From Rhizophagus clarus (lineage: Eukaryota > Glomeromycota > Glomeromycetes > Glomerales > Glomeraceae), in assembly GCA_015698045.1 (NCBI GenBank), contig BLAL01000087.1, positions 620,001 through 684,000 on the forward strand: a stretch of 64,000 nt of DNA, read 5' to 3'. The notes under the pieces are model-generated. The model saw only the letters and a list, made by a program, of their open reading frames with translations. It was not told where the DNA came from and searched no databases. This document shows, in pieces, positions 21,831 to 34,716 of the stretch; position 1 is the stretch's first letter; the number at the start of each line of letters is the position of its first letter. Position numbers and translations under genes: made by a program.

Positions 21831-24020
21831 TAACGGAATGTGTATAGCAGAACTTATTTTTACATTCCCTTTTAAAAAATCTTTTGTATATAAAACCAAA
21901 ATGAATTTTCCAATAAAAAAAAATTTTTTTTATTTTTCTTAAACTTGATGAAAGAAAAAAAAGAAAGAAAAAAAAAATAATTCACTTTTTTATAATCCGG
22001 TATATTTTTATTTTAAAATAACTTATTTAAAAGTACTATAGACTATGGATGAGCAGATTTCATTTTAACTATTAGAATTTGTAGAGAATTAGGAAAGTAT
22101 TAGGTAGCGTTGGACTTTGGAATAAAAGTAGGGTTGGAAATTCTTCAAATCATTGAAAATAAAATAAATAAGCTTCAACACGAAACCTACTTTTTTTTTA
22201 TTAAGTGAGTCATTGACTAATGTTCTTAATTTTTTTTTTTTTGTAGATCCGAGCTATTGGAATCAAAGAAAGTAAGTTTATTGTAAAAACCTTCATTTGT
22301 ATTTTTTAACTAATATTTCGCTAATGTTTCTTTCATTTTTATAGATCTGTGAGGGTCTTTTCCTGGTATTAAATTCGTTATTCCTCGGAAATGTGTATTC
22401 TAGTGTAGCTGTGAATAATCCATGCTGAGATTTATCCTAAGAGTTGATCTTCATATTTCTTAATGAACGATCACTGTGAACTTTATTGGTAAGTTCATAA
22501 TATATATTCAATGTTTGTTTCTATATATTTAATTAATTTTCTTTGTGGCATTTCTTGCATTTCTATCTGTTGTTTGGCATTACATAAGCATAAGCAGATG
22601 GAAGGGTTGATAAGCACTCAGGATATAGAAAATTAGATATATACAATGTTTTAATACGAGATAAATATTGCGGGTCTATGATCATTTTGCCCTATAAAAA
22701 TACTGAATACGTTCTTAATGATTTTTTATACGATTTTTTCTTTTGAAATAATGTATCATAATAGTCTGTTGAAAAAATACGGGAAAATGCATTATTCCGT
22801 ATCACTATAAATATGGTTTAGATACAGAATTTGCATGGAAATCATATGGAATTTACACGATTTAATCACTAATTATTGCAAAATTTATTTGAATATACTT
22901 TAAATTTAATTTTATTTTATTAAATCAAAAAAATAAAAAAAAAATAAATAAAATACAAATATATTATGAATAGTTTATTCCTATCAAACCAACTATTTCA
23001 AATCAAACAAGAAGAAACGTTAATACTATTTCTACTGATGTTTCTTTAAGTAATTTAATGTTTTTTAAAAAAAATCCAAAATGGAATATTTAATCCAAAG
23101 AAATAACTTATTCCTACAAAATAAATGAAAAAAAAACATTAGTACGTTTCTTAAACTCAATATACTGTATCTACATCTATAGATGATAACTAATTATTTT
23201 GTGAAATAAAAGTTGATACAAATTTGCTTTTTGTGTAAAGATTTTTTTTATTGAACATCTGGGAAATAAATCGAACATTTGAAACATTACACAAACTACA
23301 AATTTAGCTACACTTTTTAAAATACATTTTACTATAAATTTCATCATGATGATGTCATTATGACGCTTCGAACGCTCCAACAGTTAGTTTATTTAAAAAA
23401 GATAAGTCCAAAAATTCTGTATACATTCCGCGTATACACCAATTTTTTTAAAAAATATCTAAAAATGAATTACATATTAAATATTGATAAAAATGTATAT
23501 TAAATGTTTATAAAACGTATCTTTTCCATATACAGATTTCTTATAGCCTTATAGGGTTCATTGATTTATTAATTGCAATAAGTTTTTTTAAAATGTGAAA
23601 ATAAATGGAAAATGTACCTTTATAACCAGCGGTCAATGGAAAAACACGAAAAATATAAACTAATGACTTGATAATAACCAAGTCCTTAATATTAATTTCC
23701 TCATTAATAATGAGGAAAAATTGGTTTGAAAAGGATAAAAAAACTCCACTTTTTTTAAATATACATAATATAAAAAAAAAATAATTAATTGCAGCTAACT
23801 AATGAACATATTTTTGTACAGTCTGTTCTTATATTTCAATTTTTTTTATTTTATATTATATATATAAAAACAAACTTGTAATATTTATTTTAAATACAAA
23901 ATCTCTATACTTTCAACATGTGAATGTTTAATATTTTAGAAAAAAAGAGGTTGACACATGTTACAAAAAAAAAATGATCAGCATATTTTTTTTAATAAAT
24001 AAAAATTGGAATAACGTAAC
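21831..24020. other. Intergenic; possible non-coding exons at 22240-22490
   Basis: Between 22244 and 22490 three exon-like blocks are bounded by TTTTGTAG acceptors and GTAAGT donors: 22246-22271, then 22346-~22490 after TTTTTATAG, with a GTAAGTTC donor at 22490. None has a convincing reading frame, so this may be an untranslated transcript or a decayed gene 5' end. The remainder shows nothing. Confidence 0.3.
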
Positions 24021-24577
24021 GTTGGGGTGTTCTGTCAACATAGTTTAACAAAACCATATCTAGTTACATAGTAAAATTCACTACTATTGAAGAATTTTTT
24101 TTGTGATCATCATATTGGGCTATTAATTGAAATTTTCTACTTTAAATATTGATGTAGTTCCCCATCTTAATAACTCTAGATCCTTTTCCCAATTTTCTTT
24201 CAAATTCGCAAAAGTATTTCGAACAATTACATCTTTCATGTGAAAAAATGCTTTTTCCAATAAAAAAAAGTATCAAAATTTTGTTAATATAAGTATTTAT
24301 CTTGGATATATTTTCATAAGTAAAAAATTCTTTTCTTTAATATTTTTGAAAAAATGAGCTGTTATGTTATTCTTTAAGTTATAGTGCGCTTTTTGCATTT
24401 CTTAGGATTCAAAAAATATTAAAAATATAGTCATAAAAATTTATTAATAAAGATTTTTATAATCATTAATTAATATAATATCAAATTCAGGAATTTCTCT
24501 GTCTTTTATTAGAAAAAATCCTAAGTTTAATGAGATCATACATAGTTTGTCAATATATATTGACAGAACACCCCAAC
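24021..24577. mobile_element. MITE with ~20-bp terminal inverted repeats
   Basis: Left end GTTGGGGTGTTCTGTCAACA and right end, reverse-complemented, GTTGGGGTGTTCTGTCAATA. The 557-bp interior has no coding capacity. The target duplication is ambiguous, so I do not assign a superfamily. Confidence 0.8.
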
Positions 24578-27500
24578 GCAACGTGCATATGAAAGAGAAA
24601 AAATTGCATTAAAAATTTATGATCAAATTGTGGTCAAAATCGCTAATATTAATCATGTGATACATATAAATAAATGATAAAAGTATAATAATGGGTTGAC
24701 AGACAGCAATCAATATATAGAAAATTACAAAAATAACGTTTATCATAAAAAATTGGAAAGGGATTCATTTACTAACAAGCTGATATGGTCACACCAATAT
24801 TACTGCCTCACTCGATGCTTTTTATAAGTGTTGGCTAAATAATTATTTATATAAACCATAAAACTTACTGCTTTTCTGCTCACTCCTTTCGTCCCTTCTT
24901 ATATACAATCCATAATTCAAGTCAATTACATCCAGAGATAAATTTTGTCTGATAGTCATAAATGTCCTCTGGTCAATCTTGCCAATTGACCAAAATCAGC
25001 TACCTATTAGCTAATTATCCTTTTCCTGTTAACAATCCCATTAACTATATGCAATAAATCAAAATATAAACTAAACTATAAAATAAACTATATATATATA
25101 TTAAATAATCTAAACTAAAACCTAAAAAAATATTCATAACATTACGTTTGTAAGTGCAAGTATTAAAAATTACAAAATGTTACACATGAAATTTAAAAAT
25201 TCTTAAGTTGAGATTCTTAGAGATAACAAGCCTAAAATGTCTTAGGTTTTTGAAAGAATCCTCAAGGATTTTTAAATTTAAAGGATTAAGGATTCTTAAG
25301 TGATTTTAGGAATAGTCAAGGATACATATGTCAAAAAACTCAGAGAATGCATATACAAACAAGTGTAAATAACCGTGGATAACTCCCTGGCTCCCCATGG
25401 AAAATGGCCTCTTGTTACTTATTATAATATCTCTATTAAATTAAGCAAATTCAATAAATCATAATTAATTTATTATAAAACACTTTCTTATACTCATAAA
25501 TGAAAAAAGCAATAACTTTTTTATTCTAAAAAAGAACAACTCATTTTACTAACTGGCATTTTATTTATATGTTCTTTATAAAATATTAGACGACTTTAAA
25601 AAAAAACTTTTTTTGATAACTGAAATACTGAATATTCCAATTTATCTTAATAAACACACATAAAACTTTTTTTATTAAGAAAACTATATGCTGCGCATTT
25701 ATATTTTTATCACCATTCGCAATATCTGAATTATTATTTAGAATTTTTTTACAGTATATAAATAAGCTTTATATAATTTTATTTAGAATATTTTATAATT
25801 TTAACGCCAACGGCGCCAACTAAAATTTCTTTAACCTTTCAAACTAAATTATTCAAAATTATTAACTTTTATTTATTTTCGATTGTAAAATTTGATTATC
25901 CTTTATAATTTTACTTATATTTAAGTAATTTAACCCAAATGATGTAAAACTTTTTATAATCTTTTATAGGGCTTTATCAAATAATAATAATTTCAACTTA
26001 TAAATTCATATTTTTATATTTTTGAATTTTTTACTGTTGATTTATTCTTTCTCTACTTATCTATTTCATTTTTGATAATCTATGAAAGATACATTTAAAA
26101 ATTTTTTGAAAGAAAAATAATTTTTTTTATATACTGTATATATATTATTTGAAAGGAGGAGAAAGGAAAATGCCCCTAAAAAATTTTTGAAGGAAATGAT
26201 AATAATAACTGCTAGAAAGAAATTTGATGAACGTAAATCGTATAGTTTGCAATATATAAATTATGATAGCAAAATTAATTAAATCCTTAGAAAAATTGCG
26301 CTCTCAGAAACCGATAGACAGTCGCTCATCATTAAAACGTACCTCCCCATTTTTATACGAAAAACAGATCAAATGTAATCCTATAGTTTCTTCCTACAAT
26401 GAAATCTATTTCTTTCTGATGATAATAATTATTAACACAAAAATACCACGTTTACAATAAATCTTGCACCTTATTTTATTGAAAATTATATTCAAAAAAA
26501 GAAAAAAAAATTTATACAAATAAATACCCTTTAAATGAAGTAAGGAAAATTTTTAGAAGATATATACATAACTTAATACATATAATATATAATATAAACA
26601 TTATTGTGAAATCTAGAAAATTTTCAACAGTTCATTTAAATACAGTACGAACGAAAAAGGACTTTAAACAAAAAAAATATGTTTTCTTAAAATTGAATAG
26701 TTTATGTTACAGCTAGAATACTGAAATAATAAAGAAAATTTACAATATAATTATATAATTAAAAATGAGAAAGTTTTCTTTAATAAATTTAAATTATATT
26801 TATTGTATTGAAATTTATTTAGATTTATGTGTTTTAATTTTAAATTTATAACTAGGGCTCTTTAGTACAGTTAGTGAGCTTATTTTACTGCATGAATTTA
26901 TTTTTAAAAGTTTAAATAATTAAAAATTTTTTTTATAATTATTATTCAGAAAAGATTATTTATAACAGTTGTTGCTAAATATTTTAATTATTGTTTAGGA
27001 AGAAAAATTCATGCAAATTTCTTCAATTAAACTTAAATTAATTAAATCAATTTATTTATTTATTTATTTTTTTATTTTTTTGATAATTATTGTTCAAGAC
27101 AACAATACTAGTTTGATTTTAAAAGTGACTTGTAATGTTTTATTAATGATTTTTTTAAAAAAAGACAAAAAAGACAAAAAGTTAATTATATTCTTTTTTT
27201 TGCACTTTGTTATAATAAAACTTATATTCTTATATATTTAGTTATTTAGTTTAAAAATTATTAAAAAAACTTAAGAAAAAAATTTTTTTTAATTATTGTT
27301 ATAAATTTTTGGAAAATGATTTATTGATATATTTCTATGATAATTTATAATTAACCATATGGAGAGTTTTTAATGTAAATTCTGTATATATTATCTATTA
27401 AATAATTTTAATCTTTTACTTTAATAAACCATTAAAAAAATAAATTAATTAATTTTTTTTTAATAATCTAGTTTAATATAAAACTATTGAATAAAAAATA

Positions 27501-29175
27501 AATTATTAATAAACCAGTTACTGTAAATAAAATGTTTTTAATTATCCAGTTTAATAAATCATTAAAGAAAAATAAATTAATTTTTTATTAATTATCCAGT
27601 TCAATATACTATTAAAAAAAAATAAACTTTTTTAATCATTTGGTCAATAAACTGTTTGTTAAAAAAAAAAAAATAAATAAATAGTATATCAATATTTTTA
27701 TCCATTATTTGATTTATTAAACCATAAAAAAATTATGTTAAAATAAAAATAAATTAATTAAATTAATTTTTTTTAATTATTCAGATTAAAAAACGTTAGA
27801 ATAAATAAATAATTTTAAATTTTTTTTTTAATGATTGGTAATTCCAAATGCAGTTAAAGTCTGTTCATTATTTGTCTATTGAGATATAGATATTAGAAAA
27901 AGATTATATGACTTTAGTTACAATAATATATTGTGATGCTTCAAAGTAGTGCTCTCTGTAAGATCAATTGTCAATTAAATTAATACAAACAACAAAATAT
28001 ATCAATAACTATTTAAAACTGTCTTCAAAATATTAATTTTAGACATTAATGCAATCCTCGTACTTTTATTGTACACACACATATGTCTAAGATGGATTTG
28101 GTATAAAATCCAAATGTCAAAATCCCAAAATTCGCAGAATTATGCAGTCCATCATCCAAATTTAATTTTATTATATAAAAACATGTTTATAAACAGTTAT
28201 AGTACGTGAATAAACCATTGTATACATGAATAGGCAATATTGTACGCACGACTGAAAAAGCAGAAACATATATAAAAACATTATCAAATGTGAAATTTCA
28301 AATTCTTATTTTACTTACCTAAATTTTTTTTATTAGAATCAAAGTTATAATGTAAAATAAAAAAAAGAATATCATAAAAACTAAAAAATTGATATAGTTC
28401 GCTGTTGAAATATAATTACTTAGAAAAATTTTGTATGAAATTTATATAAAATTATAAATTTTTTGTTATAATCAAGCCAAATTCTATGCATAAATCTAAT
28501 TGGTCTAATAATTTTTTATACTAATTTGATATATTGAATTAATCTTGATTATAGTTTAAACATCAAATTTTTTTGGTTTTAATATTCTAATTTTCTGAAT
28601 TATAAGATAGGTGTAATTCATTGCAATACATGACTCTACCTAGTGCATCAAAGCTAGATTAATTAATAAAAAAGAGTTTTATCAGAACGGTCATCTGTTA
28701 ATCAGTTATATGATTTCTGAGGTGCCAAATAGACAGATATAGTCATATAGACCTGCATCCGGATCTTTATGATTCTACGATTTTCATTTAGATTATCTGG
28801 TTTAACTGACGATCAAAATTTTAAGACATTAAATATGGCCAGAATTAAGTGATTGATACATTTATTTCCATATACAGTAGTTCAAAATGTTTAAAACTAT
28901 TTTTATATAGGTTCATTTCCTTCATTCAAACCAATTTTTTATATAGAGTCATTTTTTCCCTTCATTCAAACATGTAGAATCATTTTTTTCCTTCATTCAG
29001 GCCGATTTTTCATATAAAATCATTTATTTCCTTTCGCATCATTTTTTGTAAATTCAACAAAAAAAAAGTAGCGAAATGCTTTTTTTCTTATCAAATGTAA
29101 TCTTTAAAAAAACGGGTTGTACTGTTTTTTATTATTAAAGTGATATAAAAACGGTGCGAGTTGTTTTTATCAAAT
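24578..29175. other. Long gene-poor AT-rich region
   Basis: No gene is supported over about 4.6 kb. Apparent short open frames (26263-26460; 27011-27241) have random, AT-driven composition. Degenerate runs of AATAAATTAATT type fill 27400-27830. At 28905-29040 a TTCCTTCATTCA motif recurs three times. The stretch may be spacer or decayed transposon. Confidence 0.5.
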
Positions 29176-30900
29176 CATCCAATAAAAAACGTTTTGAAAA
29201 GTTTTTTTGTTGCGTTTTTTTGAGTTTAATTAAAACAATGCTTTTTTTAAGCATTTAATTAAAAAAACGCTTTTCTTTAAGCTTTCAAATTAAAAAAAAA
29301 CATATTTTAAGCTCTCGATTAAAAAAACTTATTTTTTAGCGTTTAATTTAAAAAACACATTTTCTAAGCGTTTGATTAAAAAAAAACACATTTTTTTTAA
29401 GCGTTTAATTAAAAGATGCATTTTTTTAAGCGTTTTAATTAAAAAAAAAACGCATTTTTCAAGCGTTTAAATTAAAAAAAAATGCATTTTTTTAAGCGTT
29501 TGATTTAAAAAAAAATGCATTTTTTTAAGCATTTGATTAAAAAAAGCACATTCTTTTACCGTTTAATTAAAAAAAAATTATCAAAAGCGCTTTTTTAAGC
29601 GTTTAATTTAAAAAAATAACATTAATAACACTTTATAAGTGGTTTAATTTTAAAAAATTTAGCATTTTTTTTTTAAATGTATAATTTAAAAAAAAAAACG
29701 CTCAATAAATTTTTTTTGTGCACTTAATTTTAAAAAAAAGCACTCGATAATTTTTTTTTTTAAGGTTTAATTTAAAAAAAATATTTAAAAAAAACGCTTT
29801 TCTTTAAGCGTTTGATTAAAAAACGCGTTTTTTAAGTGTGATTAATAAAAAATTTTTTATGTGTTTGACTAAAAAAAACGCATTTTTTTATGCGTTTGAC
29901 CAAGAAAAAATGAATTTTTTTTGAGTTTGACCAAAAAAAACGCAGTTTTTTAAGCATTTGGTTAAAAAAACGCATACTTTAACCGTTTGATTTAAAAAAA
30001 CGCATACTTTAACCGTTTGATTTAAAAAAACGCATACTTTAACCGTTTGATTTAAAAAAACGCATTTTTTTATGCGTTTGACTTAAAATAAACGCATTTT
30101 TTTATGCGTTTGACTTAAAATAAACGCATTTTTTTATGCGTTTGACTTAAAATAAACGCATTTTTTTATGCGTTTGATTAAAAAAAATGCATTTTTTTTA
30201 TGCGTTTAATTAAAAAAACGCATTTTTTTTTTATGAATTTGATTAAAAAAAATGCATTTTTTTATGTATGAATTTGATTAAAAAAGCGCATTTTTTTTAT
30301 GAATTTGGTTAAAAAAACTTATACTTTAACCGTTTGATTTAAAAAAACGCATTTTTTTATGCGTTTGACTTAAAATAAACGCATTTTTTTATGCGTTTGA
30401 TTAAAAAAAATGCATTTTTTTATGCGTTTAATTAAAAAAACGCATTTTTTTTTTATGAATTTGATTAAAAAAATGCATTTTTTTATGTATTTGATTAAAA
30501 AAAACGCATTTTTTTTATGAGTGTAATTAAAAAAAACGCATTTTTTTTATGAGTGTGATTAAAAAAAACGCATTTTTTTTATGAGTGTGATTAAAAAAAA
30601 CGCATTTTTTTTATGAGTGTGATTAAAAAAAACGCATTTTTTTTATGAGTGTGATTAAAAAAAACGCATTTTTTTTTATGAATTTGATTAAAAAACCTCA
30701 TTTTTTTTATGCGTTTGATTAAAAAAAATGCATTTTTTTATGAATTTGATTAAAAAAAACGCATTTTTTTTGAGTTTGATTATAAAAAACGTATTTTTTA
30801 AGCGTTTAATTATTAAGTATTTAATTAAAAAAATCGTTTTTTTTCAAGCGTATAATTTTAAAATTTAGCGTTTTTTTTTGAGTGTATAATACAAAAAGAA
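29176..30900. repeat. Hairpin-forming minisatellite array
   Basis: About 1.7 kb of 27-33-bp units, built from AAAAAACGCATTTTTT, ATGCGTTTGATT and variants. Many units contain the self-complementary CGCAT(T)nATGCG. Three homogeneous sub-arrays stand out: 30-bp units ×3 at 29971-30060, 32-bp units ×4 from 30061, and 32-bp units ×5 near 30505-30665. Elsewhere units have drifted. A-tracts phased about every 30 bp should give a bent or stiff DNA path. Confidence 0.85.
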
Positions 30901-31050
30901 AATTATATAAAATTTTTTTTTCTAAAAAACATTATTTTGAACATTTAATTAACATTATTTATCAATAAATAAATTAATAAATAAGCAAGTTAAATAAAAT
31001 TTAAAAAGCTTATTATATTTTATTTTATTTTTTATTTTTTTTTTGAAATA

Positions 31051-31852
31051 CTAGCAGTTAAACCCGTTGCTCCGCAACGTCACATAAACATATACGTGAT
31101 GTTACCGGTACGACGGTCAAGTCTAAAGTCTATAAACGTGATTTTTTAATCAGTTTACTCTATATAGTGCTCCGCATGAGCCGGCTCGAGCTGGCTCGAG
31201 TTTTATTATCAGAAAAACGTTTCGCAACGTTTTTCATTAAAACAATTAAAAAAAACGTTGCGAAACGTTTTTTTTTTAATTAAAATAATGCTGAAAAACG
31301 TTTTCGCAACGTTTTTCATTAAAAATAATTAAAAAAACGTTGCAAACCGTTTTAATTATTAAAAGTATGATAGATCGAGCTGGCTTGCGAGGCAGCTCAA
31401 GCTTTTCGAGCCGAGCCCCATTACCGGCTCGGCTCGACTCGTCGAGCTCAACAACTGGCTCGAGCTTTTTCAAGCTGGCTCGTGAGCCATCAAGCCATTT
31501 TAAACATGGCTCAGCTTGGCTCAGCTTGAAAAGCTCGCGAGCTGGCTCGGCTCATGCGGAGCTTTAACTCTATGTTACGGTTTATACTACATTTGTTATA
31601 TTTGTTTATTACTATTACTATTTATAACATAGTTCAAAAACATAAAATTTTATAATGGTTCCAATTTACTGGTTTATACGGTTCTATAAACGCAATTTTA
31701 TATAATTGTTACAGGTACACAAGTATAAATTCGTAGTCTAAACGTTACGGATACACAGGTATAAATTGTAGTCTAAACGTTACGGGCACACAAATATAAA
31801 TATGTAATCTAAACGTTACGGTAACACAGGAAAACAATTATTATATAGTAGA
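31051..31852 (-). mobile_element. Non-autonomous Helitron, copy 1
   Basis: In minus orientation the element starts TCTACTATATAATAA after host A. It ends with the hairpin CGTTGC-GGA-GCAACG, then GGGTTTAACTGCTAG before host T. TC at the 5' end, a 3' hairpin, CTAG and insertion between A and T are the Helitron hallmarks. The 802-bp interior carries nested inverted AACGTTTCGCAACGTTT-type and GAGCTGGCTCGAGC-type repeats and no gene. A near-identical copy is at 51272-52073. Confidence 0.85.
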
Positions 31853-31866
31853 TAAAAAAATTTTAA

Positions 31867-32016
31867 ATGATCATCAAAGAAACGAAAGAAATTTTTTATT
31901 CAATTTTGGATCAACAAAAAGTTAAAAATATGCAATTATTTTGTGATTTGCAAGCAAGACAACCATTTTTGCTAGCACAGGAAGAGTTTTTGCAGAAAAA
32001 TGGTCTAAAGAAATAG
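31867..32016 (+). CDS. Short unrecognised open frame, possible gene remnant
   Basis: A 49-residue open frame (starts MIIKETKEIFYS, ends FLQKNGLKK) has less biased composition than the AT-rich surroundings. It begins just after the Helitron, so it could be a gene 3' end cut off by the insertion. I see no homology that I can name. Confidence 0.2.
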   Translation: MIIKETKEIFYSILDQQKVKNMQLFCDLQARQPFLLAQEEFLQKNGLKK

Positions 32017-32075
32017 TCAAACAATATTTTCAAACAATATTTTCATTGTTTTATACTCATACTTGTATATATACA

Positions 32076-32150
32076 GTATATTATATACAGTACAGTACAG
32101 TACAGTACAGTACAGTACAGTATATGTACTGTACTGTATATATAATATAC
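32076..32150. repeat. TACAG microsatellite inside a palindrome
   Basis: Eight to nine TACAG repeats are bounded by GTATATTATATACAG on the left and CTGTATATATAATATAC on the right. The whole block can fold into a long hairpin or cruciform. Confidence 0.8.
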
Positions 32151-32376
32151 TTCAGGATTAAATGAACGTTTTTTTACCAAAAAGGAAATTTTTTTTGTAT
32201 CCACGGCAACAGTACATGCGGATGATTAACAGATTGAGGATAGATCTACATTAGAAAATTTTCAGAAAAATTATACAAAATGCCAGGTAAAATGTAAAAT
32301 GATCTACAAAAATTTACCAATTTCAGTAAAAAATCGCCTTAAAATCCTTTTATTGGGTTAAAATTGTTAAAGCATA

Positions 32377-33497
32377 GAACATTAAAACTCTCTCTCCTTC
32401 TTTTTATTTCGCATTTTGAAAATATTATTTCACCATATGGGAAGAACCCTTAAGTGAAGAGTACTGTGTAAAGAAGCTGCCCTACACATGCAATAATTAT
32501 TCACACACCAACTTGCAGTCCGCTACTTGTCTTTATTGGGTCCAGCGGTGCTGTTATTATGTTTTTAACGACTTTGAAGATGAGGTCGAAGACTTCAAGC
32601 TGGAAGAGAGAAATTTTCAAGGTGCTTAGTAGAGAAGGTTCACTTTCTTTTTAAAGGTGTTGTTCCTGGTGCTGTTTGGTGTTATTTCCTCCTTTACCTG
32701 GTTTTTTCCCCTGCTTTAGCAGATGGTTTTCCAGGGTTATGATTTTTCTTATTTTTTGGTGTATTTTCTTGTCTTTTCGTTTTGCCTTCTACTTTTTGGA
32801 GTTTTTCTGGGGGGTAGGGGGGTATCCCAAAATTGATCGACATAGGTGGCTTGGTGATTATTTCCTTTTGAGAGAGTTGGGTGTTTGTGTAAGGAGGGTG
32901 CAGATCTTGGTGATCAGTTTTTGATCAGGTGAGATTATGTTGAGCATGTGTTGGACTATCATGGGTTTTTACTGCGGTTTTTGATTTTTCTACTTGGGTA
33001 AGCGTTCATTAAGTTATTCCGGCCTTTAGGTAGGCATACCTGTCAGTTCCGCAACTATTAGCTTAGTTTAGGGAACTGTCTGTAGATGGTTGATAGGTAG
33101 TAATATTACTCTGGAATATAGTCACTTGGAGAAATTTTTGTTTTTTGACCTTACTGACCAGTGCAGGGTAGATATACTTATCTTGGGGGCTGGCGGTGTT
33201 AGTCATAGGATATCTGCGGGGTACGGGCTTCGACTTACCTGGTCTTTGGATTGGCTGTAAGAGAGGTAGTGACTATGATTAGGATTAACTGACCGTGAAG
33301 GGTTTCAACTCGATGTCGTACTTTCACATTAGTGTCGACCTTTCCTTGCTTAGTTCACCGGTTTAAGTAGATTATTCTTTTTTGCAATTTAGTATTTTAA
33401 TGTATGTTCAAATTTTTGTTCTTCATGTAAATAATTTACTTAAATTCGCGTCATGTTAGGTTCCTAACTGACACCCATACATAAAAATAAAAAATAA
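32377..33497 (+). mobile_element. Non-autonomous LINE-related retroposon, copy 1
   Basis: This is a 1.1-kb element with an A-rich CTCTCTC 5' end, an (ATAAA)n tail and a 3' box like that of the full LINE (GGGCTTCGACTTACCTGGT then GGCTGTAAGAGAGGTAGTG; compare 42349-42391). It is flanked by AAATTGTTAAAGCATA on both sides (32361-32376; 33498-33513). A T/F-rich open stretch inside is only partly conserved between the copies, so I do not call a gene. Confidence 0.75.
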
Positions 33498-33513
33498 AAA
33501 TTGTTAAAGCATA

Positions 33514-34605
33514 AAAAACTCTCTCTCCTTCTTTTTATTTCGCATTTTGGAAATCTTATTTCGCCATATGGGAAGAACCCTTAAGTGAAGAGTATTGTGT
33601 AAAGAAGCTGCCCTACACATGCAATAATTATTCACACACCAACTTGCGGTCCGCTACTTGTCTTTATTGGGTCCAGCGGTGCTGTTATAATGTTTTTAAC
33701 GACTTTGAAGATGAGGTTGAAGACTTCAAGCTGGAAGAGAGAAATTTTCAAGGTGCTTAGTAGAGAAGGTTCACTTTCTTTTAATAAGGTATTGTTCCTG
33801 GTGCTGTTTGGTGTTATTTCCTCCTTTACCTGGTTTTTTCTTCTGCTTCAGCTGATGGTTTTCCAGGGTTATGATTTTTTCTTATTTTTTGGTGTATTTT
33901 TCTTGTCTTTTTGTTTTGCCTCCTACTTTTTGGAGTTTTTCTGGGGGGTAGGGGGGTATCCCAAAATTGATCGACATAGGTGGCTTGGTGATTATTTCCT
34001 TTTGAGAGAGTTGGGTATTTGTGTAAGGAGGGTGCAGATCTTGGTGATCAGTTTTTGATCAGGTGAGATTATGTTGAGCACGTGTTGGACTATCATGGGT
34101 TTTTACTGCGGTTTTTAGTTTTTTCTATTGGGTATGCTGGTCGTTAATCTTGGAGATCTAAATGGTTTGTCCGGATGCAGCCAAGTTGGCCAACCTGCTT
34201 GTAGGGATTATTAATAGGTAGTAATATTACTCTGGAATATAGTCACTTGGAGAAATTTTTGTTTTTTGACCTTACTGATCAGTGCAGGGTAGATATACTT
34301 ATCTTGGGGGCTGGCGGTGTTAGTCATAGGATATCTGCGGGGTATGGGCTTCGACTTACCTGGTCTTTGGATTGGCTGTAAGAGAGGTAGTGACTATAAT
34401 TAGGATTAACTGACCGTGAAGAGTTTCAACTCGATGTCGTACTTTCACATTAGTGTCGACCTTTCCTTGCTTAGTTCACCGGTTTAAGTAGATTATTCTT
34501 TTTTGCAATTTAGTATTTTAATGTATGTTCAAATTTTTGTTCTTCATGTAAATAATTTACTTAAATTCGCGTCATGTTAGGTTCCTAACTGACACCCATA
34601 CATAA
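33514..34605 (+). mobile_element. Non-autonomous LINE-related retroposon, copy 2
   Basis: Nearly identical to copy 1 over its length, apart from a substituted block near 34130-34200. It lies directly after copy 1, with the same 16-bp sequence on each side (second copy at 34606-34621). An open stretch of 122 codons (33690-34058) is interrupted in copy 1 and probably non-coding. Confidence 0.75.
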
Positions 34606-34716
34606 AAATTGTTAAAGCATAAAAAAAACTCTCTCCCGTTACCTTCAAAAATTGTTGAAAATCCGCAGTAATTCTCGAGAGACCTAACTTTTTTACGTGT
34701 TTAGTTTAAGTTTAAG

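Noticed and set aside
29176-30900. CRISPR-like spacing of repeats
   Set aside because: Units are contiguous and drifting, with no unique spacers, no cas genes and a eukaryotic context.
31340-31567. Open frames inside both Helitron copies
   Set aside because: They derive from GAGCTGGCTCGAGC-type inverted repeats; both strands are open and composition is repetitive, with no protein-like features.
33690-34058. 122-codon frame in the non-autonomous LINE relative
   Set aside because: The near-identical first copy does not keep it open over the same length, and the composition is Phe/Leu-rich from T-rich DNA.
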